Assembly: GCF_031877795.1 (NCBI RefSeq)
Contig: NC_133938.1
Span: forward strand, 10,324,920-10,388,919
Reading direction: 5' to 3'
Length of the DNA: 64,000 bases
Source of the DNA: Strix aluco
Taxonomy: Eukaryota > Chordata > Aves > Strigiformes > Strigidae
Positions 54,418 to 64,000 of the stretch are shown in pieces. The notes below the pieces were generated by a model. It did not search any database. It was not told where the DNA came from and was given only the letters and a program-made list of their open reading frames with translations. Each line of letters starts with the position of its first letter. Position 1 is the first letter of the stretch. The translations under genes were made by a program, and so were the position numbers.

Positions 54418-57400
54418 TCATCCCTGTAGACTGTATGTTGCCGTGTAAAGCCTCAGTCCTTGGATGAAGACTGTTGGGTGAGAAACAAGAACATCAGTGC
54501 CCTAAGCAGTGACAGAGTGATCAAGGACATGTCTCCTCTTCAGACAGAAACACCATCTGTTGATAATGTTGAGTCTGACATTCCTCAAAGCTAGATTTTC
54601 CAGGAATCCAAACTGGCTAGAGTAATGTGATTTATGCTGATGGTAATAATTATCCCTTGCGGTCTGGCATGCTGCAAGCTGACCATCAGGTGGATATAAC
54701 AGACACAAATTAAGTCTCTTCTTGCTGACTTACAAACCAACATCAGATCCATTCCAAAGGGGTTTTGGTTTTCATGTCCAGGGACAGGTTGAATGGGAGC
54801 ACCATTGAAAATGGTGAAATTATCAAGATGTGGAAAGCTATAATCTATCGTTTTACCCACAGTAACTAGCTCTACCTGCCTCCACTGGGAAATAGATTTT
54901 GATGGTCTAAATCACCATGTGGGTGCTTTTCCCCCTAAGGATGAGTGAAATGAACATATTTGCACCTTAGGCACCTCAGAACATGCTTGCAGTCAGCCTC
55001 TGATATTGCCTGTGGCTCAACTGGGCAACAGTACCTTGCTCAAGGGGATACTTGAGTGGCTGGATGGGCAGGAAGACACTGTGGGCAGGAAAACAGATCA
55101 CTTGGTGGATTTGGTTCCTGAGGCTGAACTGATGCGGTAGGTTGCCTGGTGTCAGAAGGTGGCACAGATGGCTGTCCTCTTTTTTGTGCTTTGGGCTCAG
55201 CCACCGGAATTGGGTTCAGAGAAGACATGACATTTAGTTATTGTTTCCTTTCAGATTCCATCATTTCTGGCTTTCTTCATGATCAAAAGCCCAGTTCACT
55301 GCTGGTTTGTGATGCCACCTAAATCCCATCCTCAGAAACATCCTTAAATTCACCTAAGATATACTCACAACAGAAGAGCATATATATTCTTGGAAGGGCA
55401 GTTCCTTGTTCATGTGATGTTTCACGTATGGGGCTTCTGTTCCCACACACATCACTGGTTCTTGTGGTGTTACTTCTGCTTTCTCTGGTGAAGGTATTGA
55501 CCCTAGAAAGTACATACTTACCTTAAGGCTTATGAGTAGTCCCACTGAAGTCAATAGGCCAATACCTAGAAAAAGCTCATATTTAAGTGCTCTGATGGAT
55601 CAGGACCTCGCTATTACGACTCCTACCCCATCAAGGCTGTTAATTATCTTGGCAGCTCAAATGCAAATCAGATGTATTTGTATATTCTTCCTGGAGAAGA
55701 AGGGGAAGACAAGAAAAAATGTGTAACATACAGGGTGTGAAGTATAATATATAATGCACACACCAATTTTGGTTTACGAGGACCCAACAGCCCTTTAACT
55801 AAAATCTCTACCAGCACTTCTTTTAAAGAAAAAGATGTAACACTGAGGTTTCTGATGAACTGCATTTGAAATCATGAGGTAGAGTTGCTGATGGGCACAC
55901 TATGTGTTTTTGTCTCTTCCAGATCAACTATCCTCTGGTCTGATCTGGCTGACAGAGAATTCCATGATGTGACAGAGGAGAATGAACTGGGTGTTTGCCT
56001 CCTGGGTGAATAAAGCCACATAGTTTCATGACTGCTCTTCCAGTGGAGGTGCTTGCTAATTAGTTTGCCAGTGGGAACCTTTAAGAATTAAACACAGGAG
56101 ACATAATCCTCCTTGCAAGGTAATTAAAAATATTTGCCCCTTGCTGATAACTGACCTGCTGATTTCCTCCTGTTTGAGAAAGCTTCATAAAAAATTACTG
56201 TACTGTTTGTGTAACAGGACAGTCGCTTGCACAAGTGTTCCCTGCCTGCTAACTTTGTTCAGCTCAGTATTTTCAGAGGTTGTCATAGGAAGGAAGAAAC
56301 TTGTTTGAACATCTGGAAGCCTTTTTTTGTGTGTGTGTGTGAAGGGGGAAAAATGACCTCTAGATTATTTTAAAAAGCCAAACAAACCACTAAGGTACTA
56401 TGGAAGTAGATCATCTGATCAGAGGGTAGAGACAAAGCTTTATTGATGCTGGAAGTCGGGCTGATGGTACCCACTGACTGCCTAGCTGAGATCCCTGTTC
56501 TGTCCAGGGCCCAAATCCCAAGCAGTGTGGCACGAAGACAACTCCTGGTATCTTTTTCAGTCTATCTCCCAGCTGTGTCCTGTTCTGTTCAGCTTCCTCA
56601 AAACTGTGCGTGGCAGTCTTGGCAGAAGTGGATCATGCAGGAGGCTATGGGACCAGATAAAAAAAATCTACCTTATCTATTATTCTGCCTCAACAGCTGT
56701 CAATAGCAGAGGCTTAGATTATGAGGACCATGGCAAAGCTAGAGCAAGCTTTCCCCCTCAGGCCATTCCCAGTGATCAGAAATGGAGGGACATTGTGAGC
56801 CAGAAGCTGCAGGTGGTCTGTTGTGTTTGACTGGTCCAGTTGTGTCTGTGTTCTGGGTCTGAACACATTAATACTGTTGTTCTCTGTGGCAGCGTCCTGT
56901 GATTTTAATTACACACTGTACAAGGAGGTGTCTCCTTCGTGGGTTTAAATCTCCTGCACATTAATTTCACAGCTGCTTCTAGGAATGACAAATATTAATT
57001 TCTTTTTTACCTCCTTGTTTCTGTACTTGATGTTATAGACAGGTAAACATTGCTGCAGAAATTGGCCTTGCCCTCTCCTGAATTGCCAGAGACAGCACAG
57101 AGCACAGACCCATGAGACAGAGCCAGATCCTGCTCTGGTACAAACTTTCAGACAGACGTGGTGGCATTTAGGATTGGTTTGGAGCAACAGCAGATTCAGT
57201 CTGGCATTTCCTTCCCTGAAGAGGCAACTAAAATGTAACTACGCAGAGAGGTGCCAGTACTAGAGACCTCGTGGAAATCTGCAGGGGGACATTTCTGCAG
57301 TGACCTTTGTCTAATGATCTTAGTGGACCATAAACTTTCAAGCATTCTCTGCCTCCCACATGCTCCTTGCGTGATGGGTATGGTTCAGTGGGCAGCATCA

Positions 57401-58943
57401 CGGGCTGCTGCTTTTTGTTGGTCCTGTTGTGCTGAGAAATTGGGCTGTTGGCATGCTGCTGTTCTTGTAAGCATGGATGCTGCTCATGCACTTTCACTCC
57501 AGTTTTAGTCCCAACTAAAATCCTTTGAAACCTCTGTGAAAGCATTGGATCATCCTTAACTTTCCTACCTTTTTTCAGTTATTCTTGCAGAGAGAAACGC
57601 CACAAAACCTGCATGATATCTAAGGGCTTCATATGTGGTAGTCACCAGCCTGACCTGCTTCAGATCAGGAGGTGGTGACACAGAAGCCCAGTCTTTGTGG
57701 GTGCAAGAGTGCTTGAGCTAGATTTCTTAGTAACATAAACCAGTCAGGAACTGACAATGGGGAAAGGCAGGCAGGCACTTTTACCTCTCATTCAGAAATT
57801 TCTGACTTAAGCCAATTTCTGAATTCAGCAGAAGCTGGGAACAAACAGCTTTTCCCAGAGGAATATCATTTCTAGTCAGCTGAGGGTTGGGATCTTGCCT
57901 TTAAAGAAGGCAGGGCTTCCTAGTTCCTGGCAAGTTTGAAATTAGGAGCCATCAGTCTGGCAAAACCCCTTGGCAAATCATGAATGCTCATGAGCTATCA
58001 AAGCTCTGCAAGGCAATGAATCTGCTCTGATTTATACCAGTGGGAAATCTAGCCTTTAATTTTAGTTCTTGAATTAGCAGTTGTTTTAATCACATGAATG
58101 CAGTCTGCCAGGTTGTCAGGGCCACATATGCGAAACTCAGAATTATTGCTTCAGTGAAGCCCTAAATATGTAATGTTTCAGTAAAGACTTTTTATTGGGT
58201 TTATGGACCATTAAGCAGAAAGTGTGATGGAGAGTCATGCAACAGCCAACCTGAAGCAGGCACAACCTTCTTCATCACTGCCTTGTGCAATTAGGGAACA
58301 GCTCACAGGTCATTTGGCATTAATTGGCCCCCTCTGGAGCTTGAGCGCTTTATGAATGCTATTATACAACATGGTAGCAGGGGGCTCGAATCAATGGCCC
58401 TGGTGGTCTCTTTCCCTCTGACAGCCACTGTTCCTAAATAAACATGACTTATAGGGCTGTTTCCACTGAGGTCTATGGAGCCACACCAAGAATGAGTGTT
58501 CAGCCACTCCGGTTTCTACCCAGCAACAGTCAGTAAACACTAAACAACCAATTCTTCCACATGTGGAACTGTCTTTCTCAGACATGTCACATGGAGATTT
58601 TCTCCAGAAAATCTTCCTTTGTGCACTTTCCCATCACTTTTCTGGTAGGAATGAGTACACTGAGCCATTTTGAACCTCATGTTACAGGGCCAGAGAATCC
58701 CCAGCGGAGATGCTGCATCTCTGGAAAGGTCTGAAATGAGATTTCCCAGTTATTTCTTTCTAGAAGCCCAGGCAGACAACATATCTGATCAGCACTGCTT
58801 TCCTGATACCCTCCTGCCCTCTTGCTCAAGTCATGCAGTGTGCTGTTAGCATTACCCAAGCTAGGGAGAAAACAGTGGTCTTCCTCAGCAGGGGCTGAAC
58901 CCCTTTCCTCAAAGCTTGTTTTTTCCTGAATTTCTAGGATGAC
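54418..58943 (-). CDS. Putative multi-exon gene of unknown function (C-terminal part)
   Basis: Seven open segments on the minus strand chain in phase, 5' to 3': 58810-58943, 57011-57077, 55778-55859, 55369-55565, 55052-55078, 54734-54884 and 54418-54470 with stop TGA at 54418-54420. Acceptors are mostly pyrimidine-rich (for example TTTTTCTAG before 55565 and CTCACCCAACAG before 54470) and donors include TTT/GTAAGT and GTT/GTGAGT. The product would have a hydrophobic stretch IGLLTSVGLLISLKVSMYFL, then a polar region, and end in a short hydrophobic tail. I recognise no family. An ATTAAA on the minus strand near 54188-54193 could serve polyadenylation. The chain was assembled by eye with freedom to choose sites, so chance is a real alternative; the 27-nt and 82-nt members are the weakest. 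Confidence 0.25.
54734..54884 (-). CDS. Candidate exon, unknown protein
   Basis: 151 nt, open in the frame that both neighbouring candidates require. The acceptor is ATCTATTTCCCAG, the donor GTTT/GTAAGTCA. It would encode WRQVELVTVGKTIDYSFPHL, DNFTIFNGAPIQPVPGHENQ and NPFGMDLMLV. The amino-acid mix is more protein-like than random AT-rich translation. Not recognised. Confidence 0.3.
55369..55565 (-). CDS. Candidate exon with a hydrophobic segment
   Basis: 197 nt, open throughout in one frame. The acceptor is GAGCTTTTTCTAG and the donor TCTGTT/GTGAGTAT, both strong. It encodes IGLLTSVGLLISLKVSMYFL, a plausible single membrane helix, then GSIPSPEKAEVTPQEPVMCV and VKHHMNKELPFQEYICSSV. Within it lie a second donor-like GTAAGTATG (after CTTAAG) and a second acceptor CTTTCTAG only 19 nt apart, too close for an intron, so alternative site use is possible. 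No family recognised. Confidence 0.3.
55870..57000. other. Non-coding interval between candidate minus-strand exons
   Basis: No convincing exon. It includes a short (GT)n run at about 56327-56340 and an AT-rich block with homeodomain-type sites at 56055-56135, described under findings. Confidence 0.4.
58810..58943 (-). CDS. Candidate upstream exon of the same unknown gene
   Basis: 134 nt, acceptor TGCATTTCACCTTACAG, donor GGAGG/GTATCA. Open frame encoding VILEIQEKTSFEERGSAPAE, EDHCFLPSLGNANSTLHDLS and KRAGG. It ends in phase 2 and the next candidate (57011-57077) starts in that phase. No family recognised; further 5' exons, if any, were not found. Confidence 0.25.
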
Positions 58944-59949
58944 CTGTAAGGTGAAATGCAATATGATGCAGTAGAGGATGCCGCTGTATTAAGAATACTG
59001 AGGCTGGAGTAGTGTCTGGAGAATAGAGAGAAGTAAGTGTTCATTCCTCTCCAGCGATTTCTCTTTGACCTTTGTTTTTCACCATTTCTATGTTACCTTT
59101 CTCCGCATCTCTCTCTAGAGATCATGAAAGCAATCAAAAAAGAGGGGAGCATGATTCATGTTCAGTCAGCTCCAGCCTGATTTGTATAGGATTCTTCTGC
59201 AATAAGCTGGAGAAGAGCCTCTGTTCAGTTGTCACTGGCAGCATCCAAGCTGGTTACAGCAGTGTGGGCATGGAGAGCAGATGAGGGCATGCAAGTGTCA
59301 GCACCGCTTTGGCTGCGGGAGAATTACCTATACTCCATCCAGTGCATAACTTGCAGTTTGCCTTTTTTCCTGTGGTCACCAACTCTGCAAGCAGTCAGCG
59401 ATCAGCTTCTTAATATGGGAGCTAAGATCTTGGCTATGCTTGCAACAGGGTGTAGCATCAGGCATATTTTTAGAGCAAGTACCTTTAAGCGTACCTGAGA
59501 TCTGATTGCCACTTTAAAACATTAGTTTTGCATCCGAGGACGGTTTTTGTGGATTTGCCAGCTCCCACACCCTGAACGTTTCCACCTCTGGAGGGTCCTG
59601 TCTCAGGACCCCTCACTGCCGACCGCCCAGCGAGGACTCACTCCTGCATCCCTCCAGGATCCAAAGGCACGCGGACACCAGTTGTATTTTTTTATTATTA
59701 TTTTATTCGTAACGTGCATTTTAAACCTTTTGCGTTTAAGAGATCCCTGCCTCTCTGCAGCAAGCGGAGAGCCTGCATCTCACCCCTTGGCATTTGCCGG
59801 TGTTTCCCCCCTCCTCTCTCCGTGCGGCGGCCGCTTTGTTCTCCGGCCCGAGAGGGCTGGGGCTGCCCCTCGGCGGAGACGCGCTCCGGGGCTTTTCCTC
59901 TCCCCGGGGGGAAAAAGGGGCTGTTCTGCTCCAGGCACCTCTGTCAGCT

Positions 59950-60446
59950 GAAGGGGGCGGGAGCTGCAGCCTTGGAGTAGAAAAGGAAGAAGGAAAAGAA
60001 GGCGCGGGGAGAGGGTGAGATCCTGCCGGACAGCGGGGGAGGCGGCGGGGCCGAGCCTTGCTGAGGGGGAGGAGGAGGAGGAGGAGGCAGGAGAGGATGC
60101 GGCGGGGCAGCGATGCTGCGTCTGAACCCCCCTCTGCCTGAGGAGAAGGACATCACCCTCCGAGGGGAAGGAGGAAAGTGGGGAGAAGGCGGCCAACCTG
60201 GCAGAGCCCGCTCAGCTCTCCCGGCGACTGCCCGGGGCTCGCCTGGCACCCGAGTAAAGTTTTCCCGAGCTCGGTGAAGAGAGGGGAGGAGGCATGTGAG
60301 ATCCTTCTCCTAGCGCACAGCTGGGCTGCTAGCCCCGGCCCTGCTGGGACTAGCCATGGCTTTGGCATCCCCGACGGAAGGGTGAAGGGGAGACCCGGGG
60401 CACCCGCTCTCTCCATCGCCTTCCCCGGCCCCTAGCCCCAGCCCAG
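59950..60446 (+). other. Untranslated first exon of an unidentified gene (start approximate)
   Basis: GC-rich sequence ends CCCAGCCCAG/GTAAGTG, a near-consensus donor. All three frames reaching the donor are either stopped shortly before it or lack a start, so the exon is taken as 5'UTR. It contains three upstream ATGs with short ORFs (60097-60141, 60113-60277 and 60356-60385). I cannot name the gene. Confidence 0.5.
60113..60277 (+). other. Upstream ORF of 54 codons in the untranslated exon
   Basis: It begins MLRLNPPLPEEKDITLRGEG and ends FSRAR before TGA. It overlaps an earlier 14-codon uORF (60097-60141, MRRGSDAASEPPSA) in another frame and is followed by a 9-codon one (60356-60385, MALASPTEG). 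Such arrangements usually reduce translation of the main ORF. Whether any is translated is unknown. Confidence 0.3.
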
Positions 60447-62480
60447 GTAAGTGTCTTCCCCTGCCAGCCACCGAGGCTCTCTGGCCCTGCCGGAGAGTTT
60501 CCCAGCACTTTGCCCAGGGAAAAAGTCTTACTCTTCTCCTGATAGCTACAGGGTGCGTGCAGAGTGTGTTTGTGAGCCTGTGTGCGGGGGGTGGTTATAG
60601 CTGTCTGACTGCAGTTTTTGTTTGCTGATCAGTGTCATTGTCTCGCTGTGCCATCACACCCCTAGAAAGGAGACTCAACTGGGGTCTGTCAAATATTTTG
60701 GCTGTGCTGCTGCGGTGAGACAGAGTGGAAGGATGACAGCTTGATCCCCCTCGCTACAATTAAGAGGGAAGCATGCTTAGCTGTGCATCTTGCTGGTGCT
60801 GCTGGTATGGCTTTAAATGGTGCTCCTAAAATGCTGGCTGAATATGTCAGTATGCCCTTCGAGCTCTAGGAACTATCAGAGCTATGAATGGAAGTCTCTC
60901 TTTGTCCCCCTGAGAATACAGGGAGGGATGGATATTCCCCTGGAAGGAATCACTATAGCCTCTGGGTTTCCATCACTCTAGCTTGAATATGCAGCTTTTT
61001 TGGTGTAGAAGTGCTTGGCAGTAATGCATTTCAAGCTGAAATGCTGTTTGGAGAGGAAACCTAGACTAACTGATAAGAAAAGAACCTGTTTCACACAGAG
61101 AGCCTGAAGGGAACTTTTTCCACTCCAGATAGAAAGGAAGTTGGTAATTTTGAACAGGATAATTTCCTGGAAAGTTGGTAATTTTTGAACCCGTTAACTT
61201 GGCTAAAGTGGAAGGTATAGGCTGCCAGATATCCTCAGGCAGGTCAGCAGTGGGAGCTGACACACATCAGTGAGTTCTTGTGACTGCAAAGGGGATGGAG
61301 AGGGATGCTTCTTCCCACAGCATCAGCCTGTGCTTTAGGAGATGGCAGGAGAACAAAGATACTTCTGTTGTACATGGCAATCAGAATGAAGATGGGACTT
61401 TTTGGTGTTGTAGGGTCTTTTCAGGTGGAAGATAGCATAAGGCATTCTCTGGATTTGGTTTGGTTTTTGCTTTATCCTCCACTGCCCTGCCGGCTTTCTC
61501 ATCCCCATTTCATCTGGTTTTCCAACAGGAATCCCCCGTGTATGATCTCTGATGTTTTATATGGAGATCAAGACAAGAGTAAACAGTGGTTTACTTTCTA
61601 AATATTCCCAGTCCAAACATGCTGTTTTCTATGTACTGCTGGTTAGCCTGTGGTGCGTGTGCATGTCATGTCCTAGCCCTGTGATGGTGCTGTCTTCCAA
61701 GGTCCTCTGCCCCCAAGCTGATGGGAGAGGTCCCCATTCCAGGCAGGGTTCCTCTTAGATTCTTCAGTCGCTCCATTGCTTTCTGCTGGGAAAAGGTTTG
61801 TTACCCCAAGTAGGTGCTGCAAGCAAAGAGGATGGGAAAGAAGTTTTGTCTTGCACATAGCATGGCCAGAACTCTTATGGTGCAGCTATAGAAAGGGTGT
61901 CACAAGTCCCAGAACTGTTCACACAGTTTAAATGAGATCTGAACCCTGGCTCTACTTCTGACCACTCCAGCTAGCTCTGTCCCATGGTTCTGGGTATATC
62001 TCCATTTAGATAAAGTACATGAGGCAGATTTGGCTCCCTATGCTTTTCTTTGATGTTATCTCAGCAGGTCTGGTGGCTTGCTCCCTCAGTCACCCCCAGG
62101 TGCTTTTATTCCCCACCTAAGGGTGTGCAACACAAACCCTTGGATTCATGTTGTTACAGCTTCACTCTTCGGGCAGTGTCATGGCCCTTGTGTTAGACCT
62201 GGCCCTTTGAACAAGGAGGTCCAGGACCCTGGGTTTTTTCACACTGCCTTCTCTAGTCTCTGACCTTTTGTGCAGGCTGATACTAATATGTTCCCAGACA
62301 CACAACCCAATGGGCCTCCTAGGACAGTGACTCCTGGCAAGCTACTCATCACTGCTTTAGCCACAGTGGTTTATTTACAAACTTCCTTTCTTCCCTCTTC
62401 ACTTGCTAGGAGGCAGGTAGCTGCCGTTGCCTGACCAGTCCCTTGGCACAAGCTGGGAGCTGTCTGTCTGCCCGTCCTAG
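60447..62480 (+). other. Putative first intron of the second + strand gene
   Basis: It begins GTAAGTG and would end CCCGTCCTAG at 62480 if the candidate exon at 62481 is real. I found no well-supported coding exon in between; a short segment at 61319-61424 has an acceptor and donor but its phase does not fit the downstream candidates. Confidence 0.35.
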
Positions 62481-62525
62481 GGCGGCCCAAGGAGAAGCCC
62501 GTGCCTCCTTCTGTCAAGCTGCAGG
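62481..62525 (+). CDS. Candidate small coding exon
   Basis: 45 nt between CCCGTCCTAG and GTAAGA. In the phase required by the next candidate it reads RPKEKPVPPSVKLQ, which contains a K-x-x-P-x-x-P pattern like SH3-domain ligands. All three frames are open across it, so coding support comes only from the phase match with 62805. Confidence 0.25.
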
Positions 62526-62804
62526 GTAAGATGTCTCCATCCTTATGTGCCACATCCCTATTTCTGTACTGTAGATCTCATCCCCTCTCCTTCTGGGAAG
62601 CAGCCGTGAATGCCTGGGGAACTGATGGTGACAGTATGCACCCTGAGCCCAGCTGGACCATTGTCTCATGTCATTGATCCCTCCAGAGTGGATTTGTGGT
62701 TCTTTTACCTGTTGGGGTGAGCTGTCCTTGGATGGGCTGCCCCAATTTATCATTGTCAGTGGTGCCTGAATAAGCCCTTTTGTCCCCCTCCTCCCCTGTT
62801 ACAG

Positions 62805-62981
62805 CCTGGGGAGGTTCAGTGAGGATTTTGCCCAAGCTAAACCCCCTACACTCACAGAGCTCTAGCGATGAACAAAAATTGCCAAGCAGAGAAAATGAGC
62901 TACCAGGAACTGTGCTGGATGATGACATTGCAGCCTTGAAAGCAGCCAGAAACCAGCATGGTCCCTTTGGAGTGACTACAG
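62805..62981 (+). CDS. Candidate coding exon, Ser/charged-rich
   Basis: 177 nt with acceptor CTCCCCTGTTACAG and donor CTACAG/GTGACC. Only one frame is open, and it is the one continuing the 62481-62525 candidate. It encodes WGGSVRILPKLNPLHSQSSS, DEQKLPSRENELPGTVLDDD and IAALKAARNQHGPFGVTTG. No domain recognised; it looks like a disordered linker. Confidence 0.3.
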
Positions 62982-63431
62982 GTGACCGCTGACAGATGTG
63001 ATGGGCAACAGGTTGAAGCTCCTTTTGGAAATCTCAGTGGGAGCATGGCCTCTGGTCTCTGCCTTGCCTAGGAGCAAAGGCAACTGCCTTCTTTGTGCAT
63101 CCTGCTAGAGCCCAGCAGCTGTGATAATTTCCCGGCTCTCCCAGGAGGGGGAATTCTTGCAGGGTGGAAGCAGGTGAGTGCTGAGGAGTTGGGAGGGAGA
63201 AACAGGGTGGAGTGAATTTGTGATATGATTTAGCCATGAGGAGCCACGCAGTTCCCTGCTGAGCACTTTGCAGTGGGAACATGTAGGGCAAACTGAGGGG
63301 AAGAGCTACGCTGGGGTGTCTGCAGCCTCTGTGTGCCAAAGATTCAGACTGGCATCTGTAAGAGCTGGGCTGAGAACACTGTGTGTGTGTAGGTGTGTCT
63401 TTAACAAGAATCTGTCTTGCTGCTGGTCCAG

Positions 63432-63586
63432 GGCAGGTGAAGGAGGCAGAATCAGGGCTCCAGCTCACATCAGTGTGCCAGGGTTCCCAGGCAGAACAAA
63501 AGGACACTGCTGGAGAAACATACGTACGTGTTAGCCTGGCTAATGGAGAAAATGCCCTTTCTCCCTCTCACGCTCAGTTCTCCTGA
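63432..63586 (+). CDS. Candidate terminal coding exon
   Basis: Acceptor GCTGCTGGTCCAG; it enters in the phase left by 62981 and runs 51 codons to TGA at 63584-63586. It encodes QVKEAESGLQLTSVCQGSQA, then EQKDTAGETYVRVSLANG and ENALSPSHAQFS. An alternative acceptor at 63577 opens a different frame to 63743 (ending LLHFIQL), but no donor in the preceding candidate gives that phase. Not recognised. Confidence 0.2.
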
Positions 63587-64000
63587 AAAATCTTTGCCTG
63601 CAGAGAGACTCCTCCCCAGTCAGGCATCCCCAGATGAGGAAGGGTTTAATCCTTCCATGTGCCTGTCCCTGTCAGCTCCAGCTGATGTCTCACTGAATAA
63701 GAACTTCACTGAAAGTTCACTGCTGCACTTCATTCAGCTCTAAACAAAAGCCCAAGCTGAGGAAATGAGATAAGATGCCAGATAGAGCAGCAGAGCGCTT
63801 TGCCTCAGCTGGAGGTGTGGGAAAATTTTATAACCTAGGAAACATGTTGAAAATGCCCGGCTGATCCCACTGGTGTGTTTCAGGGTGATGGGTAATGGTT
63901 TGGGTTTTTTTTAATTTAATAGCTGCAGAGTGTTAATAGCACTACAGTGATTCTTGGCTCTTGCAGTAGAAACCTGTGCAGTATCAGTTTTTCATTGCCA
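63587..64000. other. Right-hand edge, unassigned
   Basis: An open + frame continues to 63743; after that nothing is recognised. The second gene, if real, could have further exons beyond the window. Confidence 0.35.

Larger units (their letters stand above)
59500..60460 (+). promoter_or_regulatory. CpG-island promoter of a second + strand gene
   Basis: CpG-dense, GC-rich sequence spans about 59780-60440 inside AT-richer flanks. It contains GGCGGCCGC at 59826, several GGGGCGG-type SP1 motifs and a (GAG)n purine run at about 60066-60088. No TATA box is evident near the likely start. The island ends at a clean splice donor on the + strand (60446/60447), which sets the direction of transcription to the right and out of the window. 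Confidence 0.7.

Noticed and set aside
55632-55711. Minus-strand segment behind an excellent polypyrimidine acceptor (CCCTTCTTCTCCAG)
   Set aside because: All three frames hit stops before the nearest donor, so it cannot be an internal coding exon of the candidate gene.
61319-61424. Possible + strand exon after TTCTTCCCACAG
   Set aside because: The frame through it ends in a phase incompatible with 62481, and one frame carries an early stop.
63528-63743. Alternative + frame ending LLHFIQL
   Set aside because: Its acceptor at 63577 requires a phase that no donor in the preceding candidate exon supplies; kept only as a note.

Overview
The window looks like avian nuclear DNA. It holds a spliced vertebrate kinase gene, compact introns with GT/AG borders, two CpG-island promoters and one degraded CR1 LINE tail, the dominant interspersed repeat of bird genomes. 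Turtles and crocodilians also carry CR1, so 'bird' is the best guess rather than proof. There are no bacterial features; all calls were made by eye from exon structure, splice signals and remembered protein families.

Region 1 (1-3050) is apparently intergenic. Region 2 (about 3060-28260) is one gene on the + strand, MKNK1 (MAP kinase-interacting serine/threonine kinase 1). It has a CpG-island, TATA-less promoter with three NRF1-type motifs, an untranslated first exon ending at 3570, a probable second untranslated exon at 8183-8228, and eleven coding exons between 11692 and 26722. These join in consistent phase into a 412-residue protein with all MNK hallmarks (DFD instead of DFG, the Cys-rich insert, two activation-loop TP sites, the C-terminal MAPK docking motif). 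The 3'UTR runs to a polyadenylation signal near 28230.

Region 3 (28300-54400) is a gene-poor interval of about 26 kb. It contains a three-copy 47-bp tandem repeat (28954-29094), the CR1 tail (about 33775-34817), a near-perfect RFX X-box (41746-41759) and several short AT-rich blocks dense in TAAT-type homeodomain sites. In mammals MKNK1 is followed by KNCN, TMEM275, DMBX1 and FAAH; I found no recognisable exon of these here, so the blocks are offered only as candidate distal enhancers.

Region 4 (54400-58950, - strand) holds a chain of short open segments with good splice signals and mutually consistent phases. They would encode the C-terminal part of a protein with one hydrophobic segment, ending in a stop at 54418. 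I do not recognise the product, and this is the main candidate for an undescribed gene.

Region 5 (59500-64000, + strand) starts with a strong CpG island and an untranslated exon with a clean donor at 60446 and three short upstream ORFs. Three downstream segments (62481-62525, 62805-62981, 63432-63586) also chain in phase, possibly coding exons of a second unidentified gene rich in Pro, Ser and charged residues. Regions 4 and 5 need transcript data; their confidence is low.
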